NCBI GenBank assembly: GCA_947630025.1 | Contig: CANRFZ010000003.1 | Location: forward strand, 117,769-181,768 | Source of the DNA: an uncultured Lachnospiraceae bacterium | GTDB lineage: Bacteria; Bacillota; Clostridia; Lachnospirales; Lachnospiraceae | DNA length: 64,000 nt | Reading direction: 5' to 3' | Shown here: one piece after another, positions 18,284 through 29,147 of the stretch | Numbering within the stretch: the first letter of the stretch is position 1 | Layout: every line of letters starts with the position of its first letter | Program-made: the position numbers and the translations under genes | Notes under the pieces: generated by a model | Database searches by the model: none | Told to the model about the DNA's origin: nothing | The model's input: only the letters and a program-made list of their open reading frames with translations

Positions 18284-18315
18284 CAAAAAATAAGGCGGCA
18301 GAATCCACCGCCGCC
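18284..18315 (-). terminator. Terminator of the hrcA-grpE-dnaK-dnaJ run
   Basis: On the minus strand GGCGGC, a nine- to ten-base loop and GCCGCC are followed by TTATTTTTTG. It lies about 75 bases after the dnaJ stop and upstream of the DUF3048 promoter, so it separates the heat-shock genes from DUF3048. Confidence 0.75.
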
Positions 18316-18352
18316 CGCATAATAGTGGCAGACGCGAATTTGAGATTCCGTC

Positions 18353-18382
18353 GCCCCGTCGCGTAAACGCTCCGGAATGGAG
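18353..18382 (-). repeat. 30-bp dispersed repeat, copy 1
   Basis: It matches 28 of 30 bases with 47374-47403 in the opposite orientation on the page (shared core CATTCCGGAGCGTTTACG). Here it lies just after the dnaJ stop. The rest of 18073-18389 holds the DUF3048 promoter, the dnaJ terminator, and a short GC-rich direct repeat (GGCGCTGCGGCT twice). Confidence 0.75.
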
Positions 18383-18389
18383 ATTAATA

Positions 18390-19556
18390 TTATTTTCTGA
18401 ATTTTTTTCTTCCCTTGCCGCCCGGGTCCTCCGCCGCCGACGAGGTGACGTTCTTGGCCGCGTTCAGCGTGTCGCCCGTCTTCTCGTCGAACTGCTTCAG
18501 CAGCTCCCGCGCCTCATGGCTCAGCTTGTCGGGCACCTGTACGACCAGCGTTACATAGTGGTCGCCGCGCACGTTCTTGTTGCGCAGTGACGGAACGCCC
18601 TTGCCTTTCAGCCGCACTTTGGTATCTGTCGGCGTGCCCGCCTTCACATCATAGATGACCTTGCCGTCCACCGTGTCGATGATAATCTCACCGCCCAGCG
18701 CTGCGATGGCAAAGGACATCGGTACGGTGGAATATATGTTCTCATCCTGCCGCTGGAAAATGGGATGTCTGTTCACTACCACTTCCACCAGCAGATCTCC
18801 TCTCGGCCCGCCGTTGGCTCCCGGCTCGCCCTTATCCCGGATGCGCACGCACTGTCCGTTGTCAATGCCTGCCGGGATAGATACCTGAATCTTCTTTTTG
18901 CTGGCAATATACCCGGTGCCGTGGCAGTCCGGACACTTATCCTTAATGACCTTGCCGGTGCCGTGGCAGTCCGGACAGTTCTGCACGTTCCGCACCGTTC
19001 CAAAGAAGGACTGCTGCGTAAAAACGACCTGTCCCTTGCCGCCGCACTTCGGGCACGTCTCGGGACTGGTGCCCGCTCTTGCGCCGGTGCCGTGGCACGC
19101 GGTACACTCGTCTTTCAGCGTCAGCTCGATCTCCTTATCCACGCCGAAGACCGCCTCCTCGAACGCGATCCGGACGCTGGTTCTGATATTGGAGCCCTTC
19201 ATCGGGCCGTTATTTCTGCCGCGCCGTCCTCCGCCGAAGAAATCTCCGAAAATATCGCCAAAGATATCGCTGAAATCCGCACTGTTGAAATCGAATCCGC
19301 CGAAACCGCCCGCGCCGCCTGCGCCGTCGAAAGCAGCATGGCCATACTGGTCATACTGCCGTCTCTTTTCGGGATCGCTTAATATGGCATACGCCTCGGA
19401 CGCCTCCTTAAATTTCTTTTCCGCCTCCGCGTCTCCGGGATTCATATCCGGATGGTATTTCTTGGCAAGAACCCGATATGCTTTTTTGATAGCGGCTTCA
19501 TCGGCATTTTTGTCTATGCCGAGCACCTCGTAATAATCTCGTTTCTGTTCAGCCAT
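18390..19556 (-). CDS. dnaJ: Chaperone DnaJ (Hsp40)
   Basis: A 388-residue type I Hsp40 that delivers clients to DnaK and stimulates its ATPase. The J-domain has HPD at residues 35-37. A G/F-rich region follows ([13 protein letters not shown]), then four zinc-binding CxxCxGxG repeats ([16 protein letters not shown] and two CPDCHGTG), then the C-terminal substrate-binding domains. It ends with a basic tail ([10 protein letters not shown]). The ATG at 19556 follows AAGGA. It is 111 bases downstream of dnaK, with a strong hairpin between the two. Confidence 0.97.
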   Translation of the reverse strand: MAEQKRDYYEVLGIDKNADEAAIKKAYRVLAKKYHPDMNPGDAEAEKKFKEASEAYAILSDPEKRRQYDQYGHAAFDGAGGAGGFGGFDFNSADFSDIFGDIFGDFFGGGRRGRNNGPMKGSNIRTSVRIAFEEAVFGVDKEIELTLKDECTACHGTGARAGTSPETCPKCGGKGQVVFTQQSFFGTVRNVQNCPDCHGTGKVIKDKCPDCHGTGYIASKKKIQVSIPAGIDNGQCVRIRDKGEPGANGGPRGDLLVEVVVNRHPIFQRQDENIYSTVPMSFAIAALGGEIIIDTVDGKVIYDVKAGTPTDTKVRLKGKGVPSLRNKNVRGDHYVTLVVQVPDKLSHEARELLKQFDEKTGDTLNAAKNVTSSAAEDPGGKGRKKFRK

Positions 19557-19611
19557 GGTTATTCCTTCCCTGAGAATCAGCAGTTTATTTTAGCCTCGAA
19601 TCCATCACCCA

Positions 19612-19644
19612 CAGGGGAAATCCGTGCGAGCACGATTTCCCCTG
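19612..19644 (-). other. Strong stem-loop in dnaK-dnaJ gap
   Basis: CAGGGGAAAT-C-CGTGC and GCACG-ATTTCCCCTG pair over 15 positions with a single bulged base and a two-base loop. No U-run follows on the minus strand, so it is more likely an mRNA-stabilising, processing or attenuating structure than a full terminator. Confidence 0.7.
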
Positions 19645-19667
19645 CCGGTGTGGTCTGGCTGAGCTTT

Positions 19668-21554
<1,887 letters not shown>

Positions 21555-21627
21555 CTAAAATATATTGATTGATAGTGATTGCTCTCTATTGTCAGTGACA
21601 AGCCTCTGCCGGCTGCCGCCGTCCGGC

Positions 21628-22311
21628 TTACTCCACCACTGCCACCATACTGTGCCTTACCACGCTATCGCGGTAAGTATATCCCTTCTGCAGCTCCTGT
21701 GCCACCACGCCGGATTCGTATTCCTCGCTGGCCACCTGCATCACCGCGTTGTGGAAATCGGGATTGAATTCCTCGCCCACCGCCGGGATCGGTTTGACCT
21801 GTATGCTCTCCAGCTCCGTCATAAGCTGCTTGTAGGTCATCTCCATGCCCTGCACGAAAGCGCCGCCCTTTTCTTCTTCGGGCACGGTCGCCAGCCCTCT
21901 CTCGAAATTGTCCACCACCGGCAGGATCTTCTCGATCACGCTCTTTGCGCCCGTCTCGAACATCATCGTCTTCTCTTTCTCGGTGCGCTTCCGGAAGTTT
22001 TCAAATTCCGCCATCTGGCGCTTGACTCTGTCCTCCAGCTCGTCGATCTTCTGCTTCAGGGCGTCCTGCTTTTTGTCTCCCCGGTCTTTCTTTTTCTTCT
22101 CTTTTTTTGTCTCTTTGGCTTCTTCTTCGGAGGCGCCGTCCGCTTCCTCTCCGGCTCCGCCCGCTTCGTCGCCTGCGGTTGTCTCAGGCGCTTCCTCCCG
22201 CGCCGCGCCGCCGTCCGCCTGCTCTGCCTGTGCCGTTCCCCCGGCAGTGTTCCCAGCCGCTTCTTCCGCCGGCTGGCCGTCTTCCTGTATCTTATCTTTT
22301 TCGTCTGCCAC
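21628..22311 (-). CDS. grpE: Nucleotide exchange factor GrpE
   Basis: A 227-residue DnaK co-chaperone that speeds ADP release. A long acidic, A/E-rich N-terminal extension (about residues 1-80) precedes a K/E-rich coiled coil, and the GrpE core has AEFENFRKRTEKEK and the C-terminal beta-domain segment (VGEEFNPDFHNAVMQV). The better start is GTG at 22311, with AAAGGA nine bases upstream. The ATG at 22320 touches that Shine-Dalgarno sequence and is unlikely. Confidence 0.93.
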   Translation of the reverse strand: MADEKDKIQEDGQPAEEAAGNTAGGTAQAEQADGGAAREEAPETTAGDEAGGAGEEADGASEEEAKETKKEKKKKDRGDKKQDALKQKIDELEDRVKRQMAEFENFRKRTEKEKTMMFETGAKSVIEKILPVVDNFERGLATVPEEEKGGAFVQGMEMTYKQLMTELESIQVKPIPAVGEEFNPDFHNAVMQVASEEYESGVVAQELQKGYTYRDSVVRHSMVAVVE

Positions 22312-22395
22312 GCTTCTCATTCCTTTCCGATTGATTTCCTGTTTCTTTATTTTCTGTATTTCTTGATCTCTTATTTCTCTATTTCTTATATTCTT

Positions 22396-23421
22396 TTATT
22401 TCTTATATAAATCGTCCAACTGGTTTTTCAGCAGTTTCAGATTGGTAACGACCTTTTCATAATCCATCCGCTTAGGGCCTATGATGCCGATGGTGCCTTT
22501 CATGCCCTCGTCCAGCTCGTATGTGGCCGTCACGATGCTGCAGTCCTTCATGCCCTGTACCGGCGTCTCGCTTCCGATATACACCTGAATGCCCGTGTTG
22601 TTCTCGTCCGCCAGATTGCCCTGCACCAGTTCGCTCAGAAGCTGCTTCTCCTCGAACGTGGAGATCAGCTCCTCCGCCCGCTCGTGATCCGCTAATTCCG
22701 GATATTTAAAGAAGTTCTTCGCGCCGCTGGTATAAATCTCCAGATCCTCGTCCGCCTTGATCGCCTCGGCCACCGCGTCGATGACATCCGCCACGATATC
22801 GCTGTGGATTCCCGCCTGCTGCTTCAGCGCGGCAATCATTCCCAGATTGATCTCCTCCATCGACAGTCCGTTCAGATGCGTGTTCAGCAGAATATTCAGC
22901 TTCAGCAGCGTCTCGTCGCTCAGCTCCTCCGAAACGTTCAGCATCGAGTTCTTGATCATATTGCCTTCCACGACGATGACCGCCAGAATCTGATTGGCGT
23001 CCACCCGGGAAAGCTGGATAAATTTCAGCTTGTTGCGGTGGTACTGCGGCGCGGAGACCATCGCCGCGTACTCCGTGTTCGCCGCCAGCATCTTAGCCGC
23101 CCGTTTGAGAAGGTGATCCATCTTGTCTTCCTTCTCCAGAAGCGACTCCTTCATCTCCTCCACTTCGCGTTCCTTCTCCTCCATCATCTTGTCTACATAC
23201 AGTCTGTAGCCCTTGTCGGAGGGAATGCGCCCCGCGGAAGTGTGCGGCTGCACGATGTATCCCAGTTCTTCCAGATCCGCCATCTCGTTGCGGATCGTGG
23301 CGGAACTCAGGTTTAAGTCCGTGTATTTCGATATCGTTCTGCTTCCTACCGGTTCTCCCGTTTCCAGATAATTGCGAATGATGGCTTGCAATATGGTATT
23401 TTTTCTTTCATCTAACTGCAT
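22396..23421 (-). CDS. hrcA: Heat-inducible transcription repressor HrcA
   Basis: A 341-residue repressor that binds CIRCE and turns off the dnaK operon. The N-terminal winged helix has AIIRNYLETGEPVGSRT and LSSATIRNEMADLEELGYI, the central GAF-like domain follows, and the C-terminal segment reads GTIGIIGPKRMDY. The reading frame extends to 23451, but that codon lies inside the CIRCE operator. The ATG at 23421, with GGGAG seven bases upstream, is the credible start. It is first in its operon and directly behind the CIRCE element, so it autoregulates. Confidence 0.96.
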   Translation of the reverse strand: MQLDERKNTILQAIIRNYLETGEPVGSRTISKYTDLNLSSATIRNEMADLEELGYIVQPHTSAGRIPSDKGYRLYVDKMMEEKEREVEEMKESLLEKEDKMDHLLKRAAKMLAANTEYAAMVSAPQYHRNKLKFIQLSRVDANQILAVIVVEGNMIKNSMLNVSEELSDETLLKLNILLNTHLNGLSMEEINLGMIAALKQQAGIHSDIVADVIDAVAEAIKADEDLEIYTSGAKNFFKYPELADHERAEELISTFEEKQLLSELVQGNLADENNTGIQVYIGSETPVQGMKDCSIVTATYELDEGMKGTIGIIGPKRMDYEKVVTNLKLLKNQLDDLYKK

Positions 23422-23437
23422 ACCATTTCTCCCATTG

Positions 23438-23464
23438 TTAGCACTCGACAAGATAGAGTGCTAA
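23438..23464 (-). promoter_or_regulatory. CIRCE operator
   Basis: A perfect TTAGCACTC, nine-base spacer, GAGTGCTAA inverted repeat, the HrcA binding site, placed 16 bases upstream of the hrcA ATG. Confidence 0.98.
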
Positions 23465-23478
23465 CATCTTCTAGTAGT

Positions 23479-23507
23479 AAGTTATCACTTCCGATTTTCA
23501 TTGTCAA
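23479..23507 (-). promoter_or_regulatory. Promoter of hrcA operon
   Basis: Minus-strand consensus TTGACA (23502-23507), 17-base spacer, weak -10 TAACTT (23479-23484), immediately upstream of CIRCE. HrcA bound there would block early transcription. Confidence 0.65.
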
Positions 23508-23540
23508 CAATTCCTTGCAAAAAAATTATAAAAAATATAT

Positions 23541-23580
23541 AAAAACAGCCGGTCTTGAATCCTGTCCAAAACCGACTGCC
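23541..23580 (-). terminator. Terminator of the DUF6465 gene
   Basis: On the minus strand CAGTCGGTTTTG pairs with CAAGACCGGCTG through Watson-Crick and G-U pairs, followed by TTTTTATATATTTTTT. It lies about 50 bases after the stop. Confidence 0.8.
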
Positions 23581-23628
23581 TAAAGTCTCTCTCATTTAGA
23601 AGCTATGTAAAACGATCCCGAATCTGTC

Positions 23629-24099
23629 TTAGATGCCGAAGTTGCCGGACACATCACCGTTGATCACATAGTATACGGTGTTCTCCTCGGGCTTTACATA
23701 CAACTCAACGGATTTGAAATCCCCCGCCTTCTGCTTTAAGTCGTATTTCCATACGTCCTTTGCGATCTTGACAAGCTCATCCGTCGTGTAGGACTTACCT
23801 GCGAACTGAACGTGCAGCGTTACCTTGGTCTCCGCTTTCTTTGCCGCCGTCTTTCTCGTTGTGGTCTTAGCCGTCGTCTTCTTAGCCGCAGCCGTCTTCT
23901 TTGCAGGAGCCTTCTTCGCCGTCGTCTTCTTGGCTGCCGCTCTCTTTGCGGGAGCCTTCTTAACCGCCTCCGCCTTGGGAGCCTCTGCAGCAGGCGCCGC
24001 CGGAACAACCTTTACTTCTTCTGTCTTTGTATCTGCCGCCTTAGCCGCAACTGCTTTTGCTACAGGTTTTACAATCGCTGTCTTCTTTGTCTCTGCCAT
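23629..24099 (-). CDS. DUF6465 protein with histone H1-like Lys/Ala-rich N-terminus
   Basis: A 156-residue protein in two parts. Residues 1-90 are made almost entirely of A, K, T, P and V with repeated AAKKTTAKK and KKAPAKK motifs, like the DNA-binding tails of histone H1 and bacterial H1-like proteins. Residues 91-156 form a compact domain (VTLHVQFAGKSYTTDELVKIA and VELYVKPEENTVYYVING) matching the DUF6465 pattern seen in Lachnospiraceae. Nucleoid binding by the tail is an inference from composition. It stands alone with its own terminator. Confidence 0.8.
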   Translation of the reverse strand: MAETKKTAIVKPVAKAVAAKAADTKTEEVKVVPAAPAAEAPKAEAVKKAPAKRAAAKKTTAKKAPAKKTAAAKKTTAKTTTRKTAAKKAETKVTLHVQFAGKSYTTDELVKIAKDVWKYDLKQKAGDFKSVELYVKPEENTVYYVINGDVSGNFGI

Positions 24100-24323
24100 T
24101 TTTTTCTCCTTTCACACGTCCGCTTTTTACGGACATCGCTCATTATAGTTTTAACTTTTTCATAATCCCTGACCGATTCTTTTCAGGTTCTATGTGGATT
24201 TTAACGCAATATCGATATACTGTCAATCAACAATCTGCCATAAATAGTTGTGCATTCTTTTGCTATTTTATACGAAATCACCCAAAAAGAGCCTGAATAC
24301 GCCGCTCCGCACCGCCATATGTT

Positions 24324-25154
24324 CTAAGCGGCCATGGCAAAATACACAAGCACCGCGGCGCCTAGCACGATCCGATACCAGCCGAATATTTTGAAATCAT
24401 GCTTTCTGATGTACCCCATCAGGAAACGGATCACCAGAACGGACACGAGGAAAGCCGACAACATTCCCATAAACAGAATCGCCACCTCCGCGCCGGTAAA
24501 GTGGAAACCGAATTTCAGCACTTTCAGAAGGCTCGCTCCCAGCATGACGGGGATGGCCAGAACAAACGTGTATTCCGCCGCAGCGGTTCTCGACACGCCG
24601 ATCAGCAGCGCGCCCACGATCGTGGCGCCAGAGCGGGACGTTCCCGGAAATACCGCGGCAATCAACTGGAAAATGCCTATCATAAAAGCAGTCCGGTACG
24701 TGATGTCTCCCAGATCGGTGATCTTCGGCTCCGCGTTTCCGTTCCGGTTCTCGATCACAAGAAACGCCACGCCGAATACGATCAGCGCCACCGCCACGCA
24801 CCACGGATTGTAGAACAGTGCGTCCAGCTCGTCGTCAAAAGCCAGTCCGACCACTGCTGCCGGCACGCAGGATACCAGTATCTTAAACCACAGGACGAAA
24901 ATATCCTTCTGCACCACGGGCCCGTGCCCGAAGCGGAATGGAAAAATCTTATTCCAGAAAAGCAGCACCACCGCCAGAATCGCGCCGAGCTGGATCACCA
25001 CCAGAAACATATCCCAGAACTCCTGCGAGACGTTCAGCGTCACAAACTCATTTAACAGGATCATATGGCCGGTGCTGCTGATGGGCAGCCACTCGGTAAT
25101 GCCCTCCACGATACCGAAAAGAATTGCCTTTAAAATTTCCAATACACTCACCAT
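24324..25154 (-). CDS. uppP: Undecaprenyl-diphosphate phosphatase UppP (BacA)
   Basis: A 276-residue polytopic membrane enzyme that dephosphorylates undecaprenyl diphosphate to recycle the lipid carrier for cell-wall and polysaccharide synthesis. Its overproduction gives bacitracin tolerance. The two catalytic motifs are intact: GITEWLPISSTGHMIL near the N-terminus and PGTSRSGATI in the middle. About eight hydrophobic helices are visible. A GTG at 25163 lies too close to AAAGGA, so I use the ATG at 25154. It would serve the exopolysaccharide locus at 43-55 kb as well as peptidoglycan synthesis. Confidence 0.95.
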   Translation of the reverse strand: MVSVLEILKAILFGIVEGITEWLPISSTGHMILLNEFVTLNVSQEFWDMFLVVIQLGAILAVVLLFWNKIFPFRFGHGPVVQKDIFVLWFKILVSCVPAAVVGLAFDDELDALFYNPWCVAVALIVFGVAFLVIENRNGNAEPKITDLGDITYRTAFMIGIFQLIAAVFPGTSRSGATIVGALLIGVSRTAAAEYTFVLAIPVMLGASLLKVLKFGFHFTGAEVAILFMGMLSAFLVSVLVIRFLMGYIRKHDFKIFGWYRIVLGAAVLVYFAMAA

Positions 25155-25205
25155 TCGTATCACAGTCCTTTCTCATGCCGTCCGGAAATCCGGCAGCGTC
25201 TGCCA

Positions 25206-26390
25206 CTAATACTCCATTTTGATCAATCTGCGCAGCGCCTCCAAGGAGCGCTCCACCTTTTCGGTGTCGATGCAGTATGCCAGCCGGACATAGCCCTTCA
25301 CGCCGAACGTGTCGCTGGGCACCAGTATCAGATCGTACTTCTTCGCCTTTTCACAAAAAGCGACAGCATCCTCCTCCGGCGCCTTCGGGAAAATATAAAA
25401 CGTGCCGCCCGGCTTCACGCACTCCAAGCCGAGAGCCGTCAGTTCCTTATATAATATGCGCATATTCGTCTCGTATACCGACAGATCGGCGGTGAGATCC
25501 AGCACCTCCGCCACCGCCAGCTGGATGATGGACGGCGGGCAGTTGTGGCCGGTGCCGCGGGAGATCTGGCTGCACATCGCGCTGATCAGCTCTGCGTCGG
25601 TGCAGGCCGGGTTGACCGCCACATAACCGATGCGCTCTCCCGGCAGCGATAGCGACTTGGAGAACGAATAGCAGGACAGGGTATTGTCATAAAACTTCGA
25701 CGGATACGGAGAATCCACGCCCTCAAATACGATCTCCCGGTACGGTTCGTCGGAGATCAGGAAGATATCGTGTCCGTACTGCCGCTGCCTGTCGCTCATG
25801 ATCTGCGCCAGCCTGCTAAGCGTCTCGGAGGAATAGACCGTGCCGGACGGATTGTTGGGCGAGTTGATCAGCACCGCCGCCACTCTGTCCGTCAGCATCT
25901 CCTCGAAAGCGTCGAAATTGATCTGGAAAGCAGCCGTGTCCGCCGGCACTACTTTCAGCGCCGCGCCGGTCAGGTTGATATAAGGATTGTACTCCGGAAA
26001 ATAAGGCGCAAACGTGAGAATCTCGTCACCCGGCCCGCTGACGCAGCGTACCGCGTGGGCGATGGCGCCCGCCGCGCCGGTGGTCATAAAAATATGGTTC
26101 CCCGTATAGTTCATGCCGAAGCGCGCATTTAGCGACGCGGCGATCTTGTCCCGCACCGCCGGAATCCCCAGACTTTGGCTATAGCCGTGCAGCTCCATCG
26201 GGTTTCTGTGCTGCAGCATATCGATCATGACATCCGTAAACTTCTGCGGCACCGGCACGGACGGATTGCCCAGACTGTAATCGAACACATTCTCATAGCC
26301 GATCTCTTTCCCTCTCGCCGTGGCAAACTCCGACAACTGCCGGATCACCGATTTCCCCTGCAGCATATCTTTATATTTCTGTACGATCAT
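25206..26390 (-). CDS. PLP-dependent class I/II aminotransferase
   Basis: A protein of about 394 residues of the aspartate-aminotransferase fold (AspC/PatA branch). Visible are the N-terminal substrate segment (YSLGNPSVPVP), NSPNNPSGTVYS in the large domain, the LISDEPYREIVF motif (Asp for PLP nitrogen), the PLP-lysine segment SFSKSLSLPGERIGYV, and a C-terminal RLAYC motif with the carboxylate-binding Arg. Substrate cannot be told from sequence. Two starts are possible (26399 and 26390); the latter has AGGA nine bases upstream, the spacing used by several neighbours. It is not in a biosynthetic operon, so the pathway is open. Confidence 0.88.
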   Translation of the reverse strand: MIVQKYKDMLQGKSVIRQLSEFATARGKEIGYENVFDYSLGNPSVPVPQKFTDVMIDMLQHRNPMELHGYSQSLGIPAVRDKIAASLNARFGMNYTGNHIFMTTGAAGAIAHAVRCVSGPGDEILTFAPYFPEYNPYINLTGAALKVVPADTAAFQINFDAFEEMLTDRVAAVLINSPNNPSGTVYSSETLSRLAQIMSDRQRQYGHDIFLISDEPYREIVFEGVDSPYPSKFYDNTLSCYSFSKSLSLPGERIGYVAVNPACTDAELISAMCSQISRGTGHNCPPSIIQLAVAEVLDLTADLSVYETNMRILYKELTALGLECVKPGGTFYIFPKAPEEDAVAFCEKAKKYDLILVPSDTFGVKGYVRLAYCIDTEKVERSLEALRRLIKMEY

Positions 26391-26600
26391 GTTCCGCATT
26401 CCTGCCTTTCTTCTACATTCGCTCTATCACAAGCCCAAGGCGGCCGCCGTATCTGAAGCCTACACCACAGACAGGAAAATCTCTCAGAACCGCCGCGTAC
26501 TGTTCAGTTACCTATCGTTGCTTTAGGGCGCGGCGTCCGCCAAGGACACGCTCCACCATGTCCTATTATAACAACATCTGATTTTATTGGGAAGAAAAAA

Positions 26601-26629
26601 TTGAATGATGTATGTTTTTTTGCTATACT
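26601..26629 (+). promoter_or_regulatory. Promoter of AEC transporter gene
   Basis: TTGAAT (26601-26606), 17-base spacer ending in TGC, then TATACT (26624-26629), which makes an extended -10. The transcript would have a leader of about 95 bases. I see nothing else in the rest of the 340-base gap upstream of 26731. Confidence 0.65.
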
Positions 26630-26730
26630 CATTTTTAAGTTATTGATTGATTTATTTATAAGGAAATTTTGCGTTTGCCGCGGCAGCAGCGCAGCCGCAT
26701 TCCATCTTATGCACAAAGGACGGGTTAGCC

Positions 26731-27708
26731 ATGGACATCACGGTAGTGATACAACAGATGATTATGATTTTCATACTGATCGGCGTCGGTATGCTTCTCT
26801 TTCGTAAGAAGATACTGAACGAGAGCTCGTCCAAGCAGCTATCCGGGCTGATTGTCAATGTGACGAATCCCGCGCTGCTGATCTGTTCCGCTTTCAGCGA
26901 CGGCCCGAAAGTCTCTCCGGCGGAACTGGGGCGTGCGCTCCTCCTCTTTCTGTTCATATACGCGCTGCTGATCGCCGCGGCTTTCCTGATCCCGCGTCTC
27001 CTGCGCGTGCCGGACGAATGCCATTATTCCTATCAGCTTCTCACGATCTTCGGCAACGTAGGGTTTATCGGCATCCCGCTGGCGTCCGCCGTACTGGGGC
27101 CGGAATCGCTGATTTTCGTATCGATCTACAATCTGATTTTTAACGTACTCATCTATACTTTCGGCATCTCCCTGCTGCGAAAAGCCGCGGCGGGACAGGC
27201 CGCAGCGGGTGGCGCAGAGGCGTCGGCCCAAAACTATAGCGTGCCGGAACATACACCTCTCTGGAAGAAACTGATCAACGCCGGAACCGTCTCCGCGGCG
27301 GCGACCATTCTTTTCTACGTGGGCGATTTCCCCGTGCCGTCCATCGTGCCTTCTACGCTGAACTATATGGGGCAGTCCACGACGCTATTGTCCATGCTCG
27401 TGCTCGGCATCTCCGTGGCGCAGATGAAGCCGAAGGACATCTTCTCACACCCGAAACTGTACGCTTTCGTACTGCTCCGTCAGATTTTGATCCCGATCGG
27501 CTTCGTTCTGCTGATTCGTCCTTTTATCCATGATACGCTGCTGATTGGCACGCTGACGCTGATGCTGGCGGTGCCCGCCGGCAATCTGCCGCTGATGCTC
27601 TCTAAGCAGTTCCACGCGGACGGCGAGACGATCTCTCAGGGCATCATCCTCTCTACGCTGTTTAGCCTGATCACGCTGCCCATCGTGAGTCTGGCGCTGG
27701 CGTTATAG
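26731..27708 (+). CDS. AEC-family (auxin efflux carrier-like) transporter
   Basis: A 325-residue integral membrane protein with about ten helices in two halves of five, a layout typical of the AEC family. The first helix ends in GVGMLLFRKKILNE, followed by LIVNVTNPALLICSAF. The second half has VLLRQILIPIGFVLL and the AVPAGNLPLMLSKQF segment, where the family has a conserved N/P-rich break. Bacterial members export malate, malonate or other organic acids, but the substrate cannot be deduced here. Its neighbours on both sides run on the minus strand. Confidence 0.88.
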   Translation: MDITVVIQQMIMIFILIGVGMLLFRKKILNESSSKQLSGLIVNVTNPALLICSAFSDGPKVSPAELGRALLLFLFIYALLIAAAFLIPRLLRVPDECHYSYQLLTIFGNVGFIGIPLASAVLGPESLIFVSIYNLIFNVLIYTFGISLLRKAAAGQAAAGGAEASAQNYSVPEHTPLWKKLINAGTVSAAATILFYVGDFPVPSIVPSTLNYMGQSTTLLSMLVLGISVAQMKPKDIFSHPKLYAFVLLRQILIPIGFVLLIRPFIHDTLLIGTLTLMLAVPAGNLPLMLSKQFHADGETISQGIILSTLFSLITLPIVSLALAL

Positions 27709-27740
27709 GCGGGCATCGGCACATCAGCATTATACACGGC

Positions 27741-29084
27741 CTATCTCTCCCTGTCCGTTTCCCGCAGATACTTCCGCAGGAGGAAAGCGCAGAAATACGG
27801 AAACGTATAGATGCCGTCACTGTAACCGATATTGGCGGCAGCAAACTTGATGCCATAGCGGATATCCCCATACTTATCTCCGTCGATCAGGCTGCGCAGC
27901 GATTTCGCTCTGCCGTTGGTCGCCTTCACTTCAATCGGAATCAGTTCCGACGCCGTCCGCACGAAGAAATCTTCCTCCAGCGTGGAGTTTTCCTTTTTAT
28001 AATAGTAGAGGCCGTAGCCGTTCTTTACGAGCGCCTCCCCTACAATATTCTCGTATAGCGCTCCCTTATAAACGCCCAGATTTTTGTTGGCGCGCAGATC
28101 CTCCTGTGCCTCGTCGTCCAGCATCGCCACCAAGAGACCGTTGTCGGCAAAGTAAATTTTGTACTTATTTTCCTCATAATTCCCTTTGAGCGGCAGCTCC
28201 GGACTTCTCAGGCAATAGCACAGATTGATCATGCCCGCGTCGGCAAGCCACTCAATACATCCCCGATAGTCCTTAAACCGCGCCCCGGATGCCACTTTGG
28301 AGATCTGGAACTTCTTGTTGTCCTTCGCCAACTGCACGGGAATCTGATTGAATACGTTTAAGATCCTTGTCTGATCCATGCCCTCGGCATATTTTCGGAT
28401 ATCTTCCTTGTAATCGGCCAGAAGCTGCCTCTGTATCTCTAACGAACCTTCAAACGTTCCTCTCTCGATATATTCCCGGACGACAGCCGGCATACCGCCC
28501 AGAATACAGTAATCCAGAAAAAGGCTCCCGCACACGGACATCGTGACATCACTGAGCGGCTTTTGTTCCCGCATATGGGTAAGCAGTTCTTCCGTGAACG
28601 CGCTATTGTACCCTTTTGCCCACAGAAATTCTTCAAAATCCAGCGAATACATCTCATAGTCGGTTTTATAACCAACACTGTTGCTCTCGATCCGCTGATA
28701 CTGTATTCCCAGCAGAGAGCCGCTGCAGATCACGTCAAACCGCCCGTCGATCCGAAAAAACTTGAGTGCGGTGGCAATCTCCGGAAACGCCTGCAGTTCA
28801 TCAAAGAAAAGCAAAGTTTTACCCGCTTCAAACTTCTTCTCCGGATCAAGCAGGGAAATATTCTTGACAATTTCCTCCGCCTTATATCCGTCCGCCGTAA
28901 TCATCCTGTATTTCGGCTCCTCCACGAAATTGATCTCTATGACATTTTCGTAATTTTGCTTGGCAAACCGCCTGATGGACTCCGTTTTGCCCACCTGCCG
29001 CGGCCCTTTGACGATCATCGGCTTTCTCTGTGCATCCTGTTTCCACTCTTTCAGTGCATGATCGATTTTTCTTGACAGATACAT
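27741..29084 (-). CDS. AAA ATPase with DUF4143 C-terminal domain
   Basis: A 447-residue protein of the AAA_14/DUF4143 group. The Walker A motif is GPRQVGKT (about residues 25-32), and Walker B is LLFFDELQ near residue 95. The sensor region reads ICSGSLLGIQY. The C-terminal half has the DUF4143 pattern, including GALYENIVGEALVKNG and the PD-(D/E)XK-like strand IPIEVKATNGRAKSL. Function of the family is unclear; many members are isolated accessory genes. It has its own promoter with four 33-bp direct repeats abutting the -35 box. Confidence 0.88.
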   Translation of the reverse strand: MYLSRKIDHALKEWKQDAQRKPMIVKGPRQVGKTESIRRFAKQNYENVIEINFVEEPKYRMITADGYKAEEIVKNISLLDPEKKFEAGKTLLFFDELQAFPEIATALKFFRIDGRFDVICSGSLLGIQYQRIESNSVGYKTDYEMYSLDFEEFLWAKGYNSAFTEELLTHMREQKPLSDVTMSVCGSLFLDYCILGGMPAVVREYIERGTFEGSLEIQRQLLADYKEDIRKYAEGMDQTRILNVFNQIPVQLAKDNKKFQISKVASGARFKDYRGCIEWLADAGMINLCYCLRSPELPLKGNYEENKYKIYFADNGLLVAMLDDEAQEDLRANKNLGVYKGALYENIVGEALVKNGYGLYYYKKENSTLEEDFFVRTASELIPIEVKATNGRAKSLRSLIDGDKYGDIRYGIKFAAANIGYSDGIYTFPYFCAFLLRKYLRETDRER

Positions 29085-29113
29085 CCCGCCAGCTCCTTTC
29101 CGTCCTTTTCTTT

Positions 29114-29142
29114 AGTATATGCAATTTTCCGCAGAAATACAA
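29114..29142 (-). promoter_or_regulatory. Promoter of the DUF4143 ATPase gene
   Basis: Minus-strand TTGTAT (29137-29142), 17-base spacer, TATACT (29114-29119), 30 bases before the ATG. The direct repeats begin five bases upstream of the -35 box. Confidence 0.65.
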
Positions 29143-29147
29143 TGGTT

